Of a DNA stretch of 64,000 nt, positions 48,084-60,877 are shown in pieces. Below the pieces are notes generated by a model. The model searched no databases, had not been told where the DNA came from, and was given only the letters and a program-made list of their open reading frames with translations. The DNA is from Dillenia suffruticosa (lineage: Eukaryota; Streptophyta; Magnoliopsida; Dilleniales; Dilleniaceae), in the NCBI GenBank assembly GCA_033439265.1, contig JAVTVX010000019.1, positions 2,797,501-2,861,500 of the forward strand, read 5' to 3'. The translations under genes were made by a program, and so were the position numbers. The number at the start of each line of letters is the position of its first letter. Within the stretch, counting starts at the first letter, position 1.

Positions 48084-49152
48084 TAGCCTTGTTATGACAC
48101 ACGGGTCGAGCTCGAGTATCACAATACCCGAGCTCGGCTTGAGTCAAATATAGGTGAGCTCGAGCTCATCAAGCCCGTAATTCTAGAGCTCGAGCCTAAC
48201 TCGGAGTGTCATCGAGGAGCTCGAGCTCGAGTGTCCTGAGCCTGGCGAGACATGATTGAGCCCGAGCCCAAGCTTGACATGATACCCAAGCTTGAGCCTG
48301 AGATGACACCAAAGCTCGAACCCAAACTCAAACCCGGGATCATACTTAGCAAGAAACAGATGGAACTAGAATTTAAAACCTAGATTAAGTATTTTCGGCC
48401 TAAAGTTCTCACACACACTGACATCAAAGATTTAGCAAACACAAAGCATGATGAGAGAGAGAGAGAGCGAGAGTTTACCTTCAACTAAAAGAAATGATCT
48501 TGCAGTGGCAACGACGACATCAATGAATCACAGTCGCACTTCGCAGATCTCTATCGAAGACTTGAAAGTTAGGTCAAGGTGAGAGAAAAACAAATCATCA
48601 AAGAAAACATCAAAACTCTAAGGGAGAAGCAAAAAAACGCAAAAGCCCTAATCTTGCAGAAACCCTAGACATAAAGAGAGAGAGAGAGATTTTACCTTTC
48701 AATCGATCTCTGAGTCGTGAAATTGGAGCAGCGACGACACAAGAACAAGATCTTTGCCGCACAGCACACACAGAGCTTGATCTTTGCCGTGGGACACGAG
48801 AGCTGCTCTGCTAGGTCACCGCGAGAGGAGAGAGCAATTCGATTCGAGAGATTCAGAAGAATGAGAAACAAAACGACGAAAAAGAAAGGAAAAATGAAAA
48901 CCAAATTACCTTTCCATCCTTCAAAATTTTAAAAGTCAAGAATAATAAGTAGGGGCATATATATAATTTCATAAATGTCGGGTAGCCTGACGAGCCTTTG
49001 AGCCAACACAATTTGAGCTTGAACTCGAGCTCGAGACACAAATAGCTGGGCTCGAGCTCGATCCGAGCTCAAGTTGACCGAGTTCGAGCTGAGTCTTGAC
49101 CGGATAGTGTTACGGGTACCCGTAACACTACCCGAGTATCATAACAACTCTA
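48084..49152. mobile_element. Non-autonomous hAT element with GAGCTCGAG-rich ends
   Basis: Terminal inverted repeats of about 23 bp: TAGCCTTGTTATGACACACG on the left against TAGAGTTGTTATGATACTCG read inward from the right, each continuing GGT. The 8-bp target copies are CTGCACAA (48,076-48,083) and CTGCATAA (49,153-49,160); the other units have one copy. The TAG start and 8-bp target fit the hAT superfamily. Both ends hold many CTCGGGT/ACCCGAG and GAGCTCGAGCTC strings, which would serve as transposase-binding repeats. The 1,069-bp interior has no transposase. It includes GA runs near 48,454-48,470 and 48,676-48,690 beside leader-like 'aaaccctag' text at 48,661, possibly captured gene leader DNA. 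Confidence 0.8.
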
Positions 49153-49160
49153 CTGCATAA

Positions 49161-49530
49161 TAAGGCTTACATACACCGACCTTACTATTTTTATATTGGA
49201 CAATTTAGATATAATTATTTTAAATATTGAGACCCAATGTTTTTGAGATTAGATTATACTAAATTAAAAGTAGATAAGTAGAATACAATTTTAATTTTCG
49301 TATGAAGAGATTTGATTTATTGTTACGAAATTTTATATTCCTCCAAAAGATTTTATTTTGACTAAAATTATAAGTAAAATAGAAAATTGATTAGGAGAAA
49401 TTAAGTCAAGTTTAGAAGATGAACTGTCCATAACTAATTTGGTTTAAAAAGTCTATGTTTGTCCGTGATTTATTCTACGGCAGCTTATTTTTCACACCAC
49501 AAGTGATGTGCACTTTCCTGAACGACATTA
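49161..49530. repeat. Unit 3 host segment between the hAT and Helitron-like insertions
   Basis: Aligns with 6,020-6,390, 22,508-22,895 and 1,795-2,095. It ends at 'aacgacatta', where the other units read on to 'tataaatatatgg'. Confidence 0.75.
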
Positions 49531-49538
49531 GTATTAAC

Positions 49539-49540
<2 letters not shown>

Positions 49541-49574
<34 letters not shown>

Positions 49575-49580
49575 GTATGT
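49541..49580. repeat. TA run followed by ATGT repeats
   Basis: A TA dinucleotide tract runs into about five ATGT tetranucleotides at the left end of the Helitron-like block. Confidence 0.85.
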
Positions 49581-49605
49581 GTGATGAGGGGAATCCCACG
49601 TGGAT

Positions 49606-50223
49606 TTCGTCATCCTCCACGTGGGAAAGACGTGGGTGGCTGTCCTCCACATGGGAAAGGTGCTGCCTTCATGGACAAATGTGCCTTTCTCCCCATCTTC
49701 CTCTCCCTCAATCCCTCCTTTCTCTCTCTCTTTCTCTCTCTGCATTTATTAGTCTCCCTCTCTCTCCATTTATTGCATGCATGCATGAAATGCATTACAT
49801 TCTCTCTCTCTCTCCGTCTCTCTGTCTCTCTGTCTCCACCTCCAACCTACCTCGTCTCTCTCTTCATTTTTAAATATTACACAAATATTAATATTATATA
49901 CATATTTTTATCGTTTTAATTTCATATATTTAATATTAAAAAAATATTTAAATTAAATGTGTAAACATTTTTATTTTTATAAAATTTTAAATCAAATAAT
50001 AATATTTATAATTTTAGATTTCATCGTCTTTCACGTGATAAAGACATGGGTAGCTGTCCTCCACGTGGGAAAGGCACTACCTTCGTGCACAAACGTGCCT
50101 TTCTCCCCATCTCCCTCTCCCTCAATCCCTCTCTCTCTCTCTCTTTCTCTCTCTGCATTTATTAGTCTCCCTCTCTCTCCATTTATTGCATGCATGCATG
50201 AAATGCATTACATTCTCTCTCTC
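49606..50223. repeat. Direct duplication of about 200-250 bp, 412 bp apart
   Basis: The block at 49,606-49,825 ('cctccacgtgggaaagacg' through 'gcatgcatgcatgaaatgcattacat' and a CT tract) recurs at 50,018-50,223 with scattered differences. The second copy stops within its CT tract, where the LINE tail begins. Between them lies AT-rich DNA. Open frames on both strands here come from CT/GA runs and are not genes. Confidence 0.8.
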
Positions 50224-53200
50224 TTTTTTTTTGGTTACTGAGAATAAAGCCCAAACAGGCCCAAAGCAAAACCAAAATAGCAAACTACAGGCCAGGGCCA
50301 CTCCTAAGACAAGGAGAGCCCATACAATCATCATGGAGAAGCTGGAGGATGCTGGCGGGAGGGACTGTGAAGGTATGCAGACCTGGAGGCTCAAGTGACC
50401 AATTGTAGCCAGGTGGTCCACACATTTGTTCCTTTCTCTAACTACATGGACGATTAAGGAGTACTCAGCACACTTCCTGAACATGTTGCAATCTTGGATG
50501 AGTGGGTGAATTGTGGGAAGGTCTTTGTTGAAGAGGGCTACCTAAGAAGCTGAATCAGACTCAATGATCTGGTGGCTAATATTCATTTGCCTAGCAAGTT
50601 TGAGGCCCTCTTTTATGCCCCAAAGGTCAGCGTTAAAACTATCAGTTATGCCCACATTTATGGAGTATCCGAGGATCCATCTTCCAAAGGAGTCTTTGAT
50701 GATGCCACCTACATTGGCTCTACTAGGGATGCCTTTAGTAGAACCATCTGAATTGAGTTTGAAGAAACCTTGGGGGGAGGGGTCCAGCAGACTTATCTTG
50801 ATAGCCTTTGGGGTCTAAGAAGACCTGTAAGGCGAGAAGGAATGGAGGCTTTTGCTAAGTTCATGGCTTGCCAAGCAGTAGCCTTGCTGTTGATAGGAGA
50901 GTTGTCGAAGATAAACCTACACCTGGCCTTCCAGATGTGCCAAACTGTAGTTGGGAAGATAGAGCTCCAGAGGGTAGGAAGAGGGAACTTTGTTGGTGCA
51001 GTTAATCTTTAACCAGGAGAGAATGCTTCTAACATTGAATTGGGGGATTTGAGTTATCATTGGGCAAACATTCAACCAAACTTCTCTAGCCCAAAAATAG
51101 TCTCTAAGCACATGGAGAGTTGATTCTTCAGTCTTCTTGCAAATAAGGCAAAGAGGGTCACTTGAAAATCTTCTTCTAACTCTTTCTAAATTTGTGAGGA
51201 CCTTCCCGATGCCTACAAGCCAAATCAAGAGTCTCACTCTTTCCGTACTTGAGATTTTCGAAACCCAACTCCAGGAGAGCTCGTTGCTACTGTTGTTATG
51301 GGAGAGCCAGTGTGCTGACATGACAGAGAAGTCTCCATCAGAATAGGGATTCCAACAGACTGAGTCATTGACTTCCCTATTTGAGAGAATCATAACGGCT
51401 CTGATTTCTTCTAACATTTGCATAGGGAGCCACTTCTTGAGCTCTTCCAAATTCCAATCGCGGCTCTCTGCTCTCTGCGATGAAGGCAGATACTTTACTT
51501 TCTGAGAGAGTTTGATCAATGGGGCTTAAAGCATGTCTCAAGAGCTCTTCTTTGCCCATCCAGATGTCATGCCAGAATCTTGTGGAGTTACCATTTCCAA
51601 TTTTCATTTTAATACCTTTCGAGAGGAGCTCTCGACTCCATGCCATAAAGGAAACAGGCTTGGATTTTTGCTCAAGGAGGCCATCTTTATGCAAGTATTT
51701 ACTTCTAAGGACTTGACACCAGAGAGAGTTTTCATTGGTCAGCAATTTCCAAGCAAGTTTGGCTAGGAGAGCAAGATTATTTTCCCTGGAGTTCCTCAAA
51801 CCCAGGCCTCCGTTCTTCCTATTTCTGCAAACAATCTCCCAGCTCACAGGATGGAATTTCCTTTTGTTTGGGAGGTCACCCCAAAGGAAATCTTTACTGA
51901 ACTTATCTAGCTTTTTGCAGGTACTTTCTGGGATCCAAGAAGTCTGCATGGTGTATACTGGGATGGCTGAAAGGACAGCTTTGATTAAAGTTGCTCTTCT
52001 AGCAGTAGATAAAAGATTCATCTTCCAGCTAGAGAGCTTAGTCTGGACTTTCTCTTCTAGAGTGTTGTACGTATTCTTCCCCATCTTACCAAGGATAATA
52101 GGAACACCAAGGTAAGTCCCCAAATCAGAAGAAAGTCTAAACTTACTAACAGCTACTAGGGAGGTTTTGAGGGAGCTAGGGGCTTTAAGGGAAACCCATA
52201 GCTTAGATTTTATTGGATTTATCTTGAGCCCACTTTCTTCACTGAAATCCTTGAGACAACTAAGGATGCAGTTCAAGTTTTGGATGTTAGCTTCAGCAAA
52301 TAACATAATGTCATCAGCAAAGAAGATGGGAGAGATGGGAGGCCCTCTTCTAGCAGGCCTAGTGGGTCATCAATCCTTTGATCTGACCCTGTCTTTGATT
52401 ATGTAGGAGAGTTTTTCCATTGTTAGGATAAAGAGGTAATGAGAAAGAGGATCTCCTTGTCTTAGGCCTTGCCTAAGTTTGAAGTAGGGGAGGGCACCAC
52501 CATTCCAAAGGATTGAGGTTTCACTGCTAGTTACAGCATACATGATCAGTTTTATTAATTGGGTAGGCAGATTGAAGTCTATTAGAGCCTTTCCAAGGAA
52601 CCTCCAATTCAGACTGTCAAAGGCTTTCTTAAGATCAATCTTGATCACCATTTTGTGCTTCTTGCTCCTAGATGTTGATATGGAATGGATTGTCTCTTGA
52701 GTGATAAGCACATTGTCCATGGTGCCTCTTTTAAGGAGGAAGTTGCTTTGATGGTTTCCTATGATGTTTTGAAGGTAGGGTCTCAATCTTTCCGTAATAA
52801 CTTTAGCTAAGATCTTGTAAGAAGTGTTGAGAAGACTGATGGGTCTGAAGTCACCAGCACTCTCAGGATTTTTTATTTTAGGAATTAGGACAATGTGAGC
52901 TCTGGAATGGTCCGGTTCGAAGTAGCCATTTTTGAAAGCTCTGGCCATAAAGTTGTAGGTAGCTTTTTTGACAGTATTCCATCTTTGCTGGAAGAAGATT
53001 GGCTGGATCCCATCAGGGCCAGGAGCTTTCAGACCCTTCATGGAAGAGACAGTGGACTTCACTTCAGCTTCTGAAACTTCAGCAGTTAGGTGAGCATGGT
53101 CTTCATAGGGATAGTTCTCTGGTATTTGCTATAATCTGAGCAAGTCAAGGAAATATCTTGGCTGCTGAAAAGAGTAGTGAAGTAATTCATCACATGGTCT

Positions 53201-55020
53201 TGGAGCACTTATTGATCTTAGCACCAAACACTATTGATTTTAAGAGAAACAATTTTATTTACATTCCTCCTTATCTTGGTGGCAGCATGGTAGAATTTAG
53301 TATTTTTATCCCCTTCGCGGTACCATTGGATTCTGGACTTCTAAAACCAGAGCATTTATTCTTGAGATAGGACATTGTGATATTCATTCAATAGATCCTG
53401 TTCCAGACATTGAAGATAAGTAGAATGACCATAATGAATTCAGTTATGAATACCTTTAATTCTTGCCTCAAGGATCGTTTTGTTCTTAAAGATATTTCCA
53501 AAGACCTCTTTGTTCCAAATTCTCATTCCTGCTGCAGTATTTTTGGAGGCCTGAAGCAGATCATTGGAGGGATACCAAGCTGCATCAAAAGCATCTTTGA
53601 ACTTAGGATGGGAAAGCCACGCCGCCTGAAATCTAAAAGATCATTGGAGCTTGAATCTCGTGAGATTCATCAGCTTTATTTCAGGGAAGAAGAGAAGGGC
53701 TTGGTGATTTGCTAGAGCTCTGTCAATCCTTTCTTGAAGCACAATGTGACTTGCTTGTCTTCTTCCCCAAGTGAACTTAGGCCCTACGGCTTTCAAGTCA
53801 AGAAGGTTACATCAATTCCACTGGTTTCTGAAATTTTGGCCCCTTTTAATAGACCTGCTAGAACACTTAGAAGTTTCATCTTCATAAGCAATGTCATTGA
53901 AATCTCCCATGCATATCCATGACAAATTAATATTCCTTGCATAATCCTCCATGTCATTCCAGAACTCCTTTTTACATGTGCAGTAAGGTTGAACATAGGC
54001 CATAGATAGGAGCCATGACTTGCAGTCTTCATGCACTTTTGTATGGATGACTTGGTTGGAATGGGCAGCTACTTTGAGGTGTACTTTGTTAGAATTCCAA
54101 TATAACTAGAGACCTCCTTTCAACCCAGAGGTTGGGATGATGAAATCCTTATCCAAGCCCATAGACTTGATGAAGTTTGGAAAGGAATTCTTTTGAGCTC
54201 TTGTTTCTAGGAGGCATAGGATGTCGGGCTGATGAATTCTCATTAGCTCCTTGCAGGCTCTTCTAAAGTTGCTGTTGCCTATACCACAACAATTCCAAGC
54301 TAAAATTCTAGTATTCATGGGGAGAATTTATGGGGAGGGGAGAGAGGAGAGATCAAACTTCCTCCACCATTACTTCCACTATGTCCTTCTCTGCTTCAGA
54401 CGTGGCTTGGGCCATGTCTTTTTCCTCATCCTCACAGTCTTCTTCAGTATCTGTCATGGGTTGGACATCCTCACGACTGCCCATTTCATCATCACTTGAT
54501 AAGGTACCTTCCTTTCTGTTGTAAGGCTCTTTCTCTCCTGGGTCCAAGTTCTACATCTCCTCATCAGAGTGATTGGAACAACTTGGGCCGGGGTCAAGGG
54601 TTGGGTGCATAGTGGGCATGTTTGAAGACCTAGGACTGATTTTAAATGGGCCTCTTATGAAATGCTCAGCCCGGTGAGGAAGGCCTCCTAATGGAAGGGG
54701 TGGTAGAGTTGGATGGGGAACTTTGCAGGCTCTTGTGTCAGTCCCACTGACAACTCTTGGGGGAAGCTCTTTTTCAATGAAACTTCTTTCAATCTCTGGA
54801 GCAGCAGATTGATTTACCATGGCTCTTTTTCCCTTCCCTTCCTTTTTGAGCTTTCTCCCTTCATTTTGATCTCTGTTATTTCCCCTAGGCTCATTAAGCC
54901 TTATTTGCAGGTCCTCTTAGCCCTTGCTGCAGTCTGAGGTTCAGTGATCTCCCCTCCCGAGGTGTATGGGTCAACTAAGAGGCTTCCAAATTTGTTAGGC
55001 TGGATTAGGGACTTTCCTTT
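50224..55020 (-). mobile_element. L1-type LINE, antisense, 5'-truncated, nested in the Helitron-like block
   Basis: The 3' end is a T run at 50,224-50,232 (a 9-bp poly-A on the minus strand). Moving upstream on the minus strand come RNase H, a zinc-binding finger, reverse transcriptase and endonuclease, and then about 650 bases of the region upstream of the endonuclease. ORF1 proper is not recognised, so the copy is 5'-truncated; the left limit near 55,020 is set by the change to AT-rich repeats. No target duplication was found, possibly because the CT-rich target obscures it. The element is dead: the ORF2 frame is open only in pieces. Confidence 0.85.
50380..54318 (-). pseudogene. LINE ORF2 (endonuclease, reverse transcriptase, RNase H), broken
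   Basis: From the minus-strand start (M at 54,316-54,318): an APE-type endonuclease with WNCCGIGN near the start, the catalytic-type LLETR and a GDFND string near 53,905; then the reverse transcriptase with KAPGPDG (near 53,020), DFRPISL, KIDLKKAFD, GLRQGDPLS and the active-site FADD (near 52,315); a zinc-finger region with CLICKKTEESTLH (near 51,125); and RNase H with NSDGS and ESDS (50,540-50,790), the usual catalytic glutamate being replaced by aspartate (ADLW). Open pieces are 54,318-54,106, 54,036-53,812, 53,062-52,370, 52,306-51,377 and 51,519-50,917, so several frameshifts and stops separate them. It would copy LINE RNA at nicked DNA if whole. The order matches plant L1 elements. Confidence 0.87.
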
Positions 55021-56235
55021 TTTCCCATTTCTATTAAAAAATTTTATGATTATATTAAAAATATAAAAAATATTTAAAATAAATGATGTTTAGAGAAAAT
55101 ATTATAATATTATAATACAATAAAAATTATAATAATAAAAATATTAAGTAAAACATATTTGAAAATATTTTTCTATTAAAAAATTAATATTCGAAATAAT
55201 TTTACAATTACATAAAAAATACTAAATATATTTTAATGCATATATAAAAATACTTTGATTTAATGTAATGATGATAGAAAAATTATAATTTTAAAAATAC
55301 TAAGTAAAAAATATTTTACAAATATTTTTAGATTAAAAAAATATTTAAAAGTATCATATTATAATATTACATAATATAAATAATTATTTTAAAAAAATAC
55401 AAAGTATAATGTAATGTATGTAAATGATAATTTTACTATAAAATTTTACAATTAAACTAAAAATACTGAAAATATTTGAAATATTTAAATATCTAAATTA
55501 TTTTTTATATGTTTTATATTTTACAAACTTTAAATTAAATATTATTATTTATGAGTTTTTATACTTAAATTATTAAATATTATAATTTCAAATTAGTATT
55601 TATATATTTTAAAATTTATACAGATATTAATATTATACAGATATTTTTTTCATTTTAATTTAGAATATTTAATGTTAAATAAATATTTAAATAATGTGTA
55701 TAGTAGAAATACAATCCCCAAAAATTATAATTATAAAAATGTTAAGTTAAAAAAATATTTGAAAATATTTTTATATTAAAAGAATTGTTTACAAATATTT
55801 TGTATTGAGTCATGTGTTATTAATATAATCACAATTTTATTATAAAATTTCACAATTATAAAAAATACTAAGAATATATATTAGATGGACGATTTTATTA
55901 TATGTAAACTATTTTTGCATATAGAAAAATACTATAATATTATAATACTATTAAATTTATAATTATAAAAATATTAAGTAAAAATATTTTACAAATATTT
56001 TTAGAATAAAAAAATATTTAAATATATCAAATTATAATATTATATAATACAGATAATTATTTTAAAAAAATATTAAGTATATGTAAATGATAATTTTATT
56101 ATTAAATTTTACAATTATAATTATACTAACCATAATTTTATAATTTTATAATTATTTTAAAAATTTTAAAAATATTTTTTATTAAAAAAATGTAACCCTC
56201 AACGAAGGGGTGGACCTTCATTGACTAAATGCACT

Positions 56236-56272
<37 letters not shown>

Positions 56273-58700
56273 CCTCTCTCCTTCTGCGTCATTCTCTCCT
56301 TTTGTTTATTACAAATATATATTTTTTATTTTTTTAATATTATAATGTTTTAATATTTTTATTTTTATTCAAAAAATAATTTTCATGATTAAATTTTATA
56401 AATATTTTATATTTTTAATACAATCATAAAATTTTTTAATCAAATTATTATTTATTTTGTATAGTATTATAATATGGTGCTCTTAATTTTTTTAATCAAA
56501 AATATTTTCAATTTTTGTTAGTTAATATGTCTATAATTTTAAAATTTATAGTATTATAATATTATATAATATTATAGTATTTATACTATATATCATTATT
56601 TCAAATCTTTTTTTATATTTTTAGATTAAAAAATTTTATGATTATATTAAAAATATCTAAAATATTTGAAATAAATGATGTTTAGAGAAATTATTAAAAT
56701 ATTATAATACTATTAAAATTATAATAATAAAAATATTAAGTAAAAAATATTTGAAAATATTTTTTTATTAAAAAATTAATATTCAAAATAATTTCAAAGT
56801 AAAAATAAAAATTATATGCAAAATTTTTGTGCATATATAAAAATACTTTAATTCAATATTATGATACTAAAAAAATTGTAGGTTTAAAAATACTAGGTAA
56901 AAAATATTTAATAAATATTTTTAGATAAAAAAATATTTAAAAGTATCGCGTTATAATGCTGTATAATACAAATAATTATTTTAAAAAATATTAAGCGTAA
57001 TGTGTATAAATAATAATTTTATTATAAAATTTTACAATTATACTAATAATACTAAAAATGATGTTAAAAATATTATTATTTTATTATATGTGAAATATTT
57101 GTGTATATATAAAATACTTAAATATTAATATTATGATACTAGAAAAATTATAATTTTAAAAATACTAAGTAAAAAGATATTTGACAAACATTTTTATATT
57201 AAAAAATATTTAAAAACATCATATGATAATATTATATAATACAGATAATTCTTTTATACATACTATTAAAATATTTTTAAAAATGCTAAATATTTGTAAA
57301 ATAAATAATAATTTTTTTAAAAAAATTTATGATTATACTAAAAATATCAAAAATATTTGAATTAAATAATATGTATAATAAAAATACTATATTATTATAA
57401 TATTGTAAAAATTATGATTATAAAAATATTTGAAAATATTTTTATGTTAAAAAATTACCATTATAATGATAATTTATTATAAAATTTTACAATGCCTTCA
57501 TTGACGAAGGAACCAACATTCGTAAAACCTTTGTCAACAAATATTCACCGCTCTTAGTTTTAAAAAATCAACTTTCAACCTACTATTAAAAAATGCATAT
57601 AACTAAAAGAATAAAAATAAAATAGTATGATCTAAGAAGCCTACCTTTGAATCTAAGTTGCACACCCCATGAAGTTGGAATTTTTGTCTCAACAATGTTG
57701 TTTATTTATTTTTTATTTTTAGATTTCACAAGTTCAAAGTAAAAGAATGGCACGTGGAAAAGTAATGGGTGTGGATCCCACCGCCAAGCCCATCAACCAT
57801 ATCCCGTAAGTGAACCTAGTTTTGGAAATGCGACCCACACACATGTAATAAACTTTCAAGGAGTGTAAAACTTTAGAGTATGTGCCGGTTCTTTCTTCAT
57901 TTCTATTATATTCTTTTTCTTTTTTTTTTATAATTAATAATAAAAATAAATTTATTTATTTATATAATTAAAAAATAATTTTATAAAACCAAGATAATTA
58001 AAAAGTATATCACACAATTGTATGACATACATAATGTATTCTTTTTAATGATTGATGAACATGTGTACGAGTAAAATATTTGTGCATATATATAAATACT
58101 TGAATGTTAAAATATTACAAAAAAATTAAATTTTATTTATGAAAATACTAAATAAAAGAAATATTTTACAAATATTTTTAGATTAGGGTCAAATCGAGGG
58201 CTCCTTGGTCCACTCCGTGTTTTTCTTCTAATAATTTTATCATTTTATAGTAATAATACTACGGTATCATAGTGGAAAAATATTATAATATTATAATATG
58301 ATAATTTTTTATATTGTTATACTATGAAAATATTTTAAAAATACTAAATAAATAATAATCTATGTAAAATAAATGTTAATTTTATTACAAAATTTTATGA
58401 TTCTAAAAAAATATTAAAAATATAATACATGTGTTTATTATTTGATGAAAAGTCTTTCCTTAGTTTTTTCAAGTTATAATTTTGAAATATTGAAATATTT
58501 TTAATTTTCGATTATCGCTAACCAAATAAATTAATATTTTTTCTGTACATAATTTTTACTTAATTATAAATTAAAGTATTTGAACAATATAACAATATTT
58601 AAACTTTTATAATTATTTTTATAAACAATTATTTATAAATTTAAATATAAACTAACGTCTCAATATATATAAAATATATATAATATATATATATTTTATA
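55021..58700. repeat. Degenerate AT-rich repeat array inside the Helitron-like block
   Basis: A module containing 'ttataattttaaaaatactaagtaaaaa(t)atttt' and then 'atattataatattatataatacagataattattttaaaaaaata' recurs near 55,290, 55,940, 56,880 and 57,150, with a partial copy near 58,130. On a larger scale, 55,037-55,480 repeats at 56,626-57,060, about 1.59 kb apart. Two short GC-richer islands, 'gaaggggtggaccttcattgac' (56,202) and 'ccttcattgacgaagg' (57,494), and a CT tract (56,241-56,270) interrupt it. No gene was seen. Confidence 0.75.
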
Positions 58701-58743
58701 AATGGGCACATCACCGTGCATTCGTGCGGTGTGCCCTTCCTAG

Positions 58744-59024
58744 TATAAATATATGGATAATTTGGGGTGATGAACAATTTCTTTTTTTTTTTTTCATGAT
58801 TCTGAATTTATATTTCGATTAATTTAGTTTAAGTATATGCGGGGTCTTATTTAAGAGACAATTTTACAAAATAGTTTTTTTTTTAAGTTTTAAACCTAAA
58901 ATTTAATTAATAATCTAACATTTCATTTCATTATATTGATTATTCGGTATTGCATGACCAATCTTAAAGCCACCTGCAAATTGAATTGAATGAACAGAGA
59001 TTTCACCCCAAAATTCTTTGGTAG
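58744..59024. repeat. Unit 3 host segment after the Helitron-like block
   Basis: The text resumes as 'tataaatatatggataatttgggg', matching 6,388 and 22,900. Intergenic, no gene. A worn SINE-like block may be present at about 58,780-58,930, as at 6,430. Confidence 0.7.
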
Positions 59025-59255
59025 TGTGAGCGGCTACCCCCCTCGGGCGAGTACCTTCACTCAAGGTATTGTCTCTGTAGGCCGGCCATTCGACCCTTCG
59101 CATCCCTGCAGGGCCTTGGCGTCGAACCCGCAACATACTCCTTTACATCCCCTCAGGAGGTCGCCTCTCACCAATTGAGCTGCAGCTTGAGTGAAGGAAA
59201 TGGGTTTGGATCAAAACCACATGGGCGACCCGACCCGGTACCCCCATAACTTACA
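59025..59255 (-). mobile_element. tRNA-derived SINE, GC-rich, unit 3 only
   Basis: A 231-bp insertion in the text 'ttctttggtag|acttagc', flanked by GGTAG copies (59,020-59,024 and 59,256-59,260). On the minus strand it has an excellent box A (AGCTGCAGCTCAATTGGTGAG) and box B (GCGGGTTCGACGCC), close to a true tRNA. It differs from the other SINEs in GC content and lacks a long A tail, so it is a separate family. The body ends GTAGCCGCTCACA on the minus strand. Confidence 0.78.
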
Positions 59256-59260
59256 GGTAG

Positions 59261-60863
59261 ACTTAGCACTCTCTCATGGCCTACAATTCAGCTTGTAAGG
59301 AGGAAGCGAAGCCAAATAAATGCCGAATAACAACTATTTGCCACTGTGATATCAGTTGACTCCACCTGCACAAGCCGACCCTCGGTTTCGAAGGATGGCA
59401 CATCTATAACAATACCTATGTCGATTAAATATTAATATCTCTTAAATAAGTTTTTAAATTTAAATTTTATGTATAATAAAATTAAATATTAAAAGAGTTC
59501 TATCATTTTGAAAGTTCAATCTAGTTTGAAACGTATTTAATTGAATCTAATAAGTTATCGATGATTTATTTTTTAAAAAAATAGCCCATCTGTGTTCAAG
59601 GTGCTCTGGCCCAAAGGAGTTCTAAGAAAATATTGAAGATTTTTAAAAGTATTATTAAAATTCTTTAAAATGTATTTTATTTCCTAAAAATTAAAACCTT
59701 CACTTCTTATACCCAATATATTTCACTTCATCCCTGGGTATAAATTTTTGACTTTCTCTTACCAAAGCCACACAGAATCAAAGTCAAACAAGCTTATTAT
59801 TAATATGATGCGATTTATCCTCTTTGAGAGAGGATAAATCCTAACCTAGAGAGGTGTAGGCTTTTCTGGCGTTGTGTGTATAGAACGTTTCTCGTTAAAA
59901 AATTTATCCTGTAAAAAAAGTCACGGTAACGATCTTAGGGCAAAACCCTAAATATCAAATAGTATCTAAAACACAGTAAAAAAAACAAAAGAGAGAAAGA
60001 GAGAGAGAGAAAGGGTTGTAGGCCTTTCAGAGAGGATAAATCCTAACCCATCTCACATCCCAAATTGGGGTCCATGTAAAAGCATATAAAAGAAGACTCA
60101 ACAGTTCTCCACCAAATTTTGTCAAACGCAGGTTTTTCCTCTAACCGAATGAATTGCCACAAACTCATCCTAAAACTAAAATTGAAAAAAATGTTTGCAA
60201 TTGCGCATAATAAACCTTTGTAAAGTTTGAATGTCTATGGTCAATATTGAATTAGTTCATTGACTTAGAACAAAAACAAATTGGTCCACAGGCATCATCA
60301 GGCGGTTTGAAGGTAAAAAATCAACCTTCAACACTGATTAGCCGCCCATCGACCATGTTAAAAAATATTATATATTAAAATCAAATCAAGTATTAAAAAA
60401 TATTATATATTAAAATAAATAAATGACCAATTTGATTTTCAAAATTTTTAACTTTATTCACTTACATATTATAACAATGAGTTTTTTTTAATATAAAATT
60501 AACATATTATAATATATTATTAAAACAATGAATTATTAGAATTTTAAATTATTGTCATTGCTTCTCATTTTTAGCGATCAAAACAAAACAAAGAACCCAT
60601 AGGTTGGATGGGCATTTAAACGAGAGGGGATTGCCCTGATGAAGCCCTCATGAAGGAAAGAAAATATCAATCCTAGAACCATTCCAAAGAATGGATGTAA
60701 GTCACGGTGCTGACACGAAACCTAATTAAGCTAACTTTTTTGGGTGGGAAACCAAACTCTTGTATGGAGCTGACAACTAACAAAACCCTTTGCACACTTC
60801 CATAGGGCTTTTCCAGACCCACTTTGATCATCGTTGACTCTTTTTTCCATTTTTCCTTTCTCA
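59261..60863. repeat. Unit 3 host segment
   Basis: Aligns with 6,685-7,250 and 12,435-13,281. Near 59,780-60,020 it has about 240 bases that differ from units 1 and 2, including two 'gagaggataaatcctaacc' copies and a GA tract (59,990-60,012). No gene was seen. Confidence 0.65.
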
Positions 60864-60877
60864 TTTAATTAACTATA

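Larger units (their letters stand above)
49531..58743 (+). mobile_element. Helitron-like insertion, non-autonomous, with a nested LINE
   Basis: Relative to units 1 and 2, about 9.2 kb are inserted between an A and a T ('acgacatta|tataaatatatgg'). The right end has the Helitron signature: a GC-rich hairpin (GGGCACATCACCGTGC and its partner GCGGTGTGCCC, 58,704-58,736) a few bases before CTAG at 58,740-58,743, with T following and no target duplication. The 5' end should start with TC; the first bases (GTATTAACATATATA) do not show this, so the left boundary is uncertain or worn. No Rep/helicase gene was seen. The interior has a duplicated CT-rich block, the LINE (50,224 to about 55,020) and AT-rich repeats. 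Confidence 0.65.

Noticed and set aside
49455-50484. Frames of 94-154 codons rich in Ser/Leu or Arg/Glu
   Set aside because: They translate CT/GA microsatellites and the LINE tail; the RER-type repeats are low-complexity artefacts.
59025-59255. A true tRNA gene on the minus strand
   Set aside because: Boxes A and B are excellent, but the flanks do not fold into an acceptor stem of normal length by eye, and short target repeats flank a 231-bp unit, which fits a SINE.
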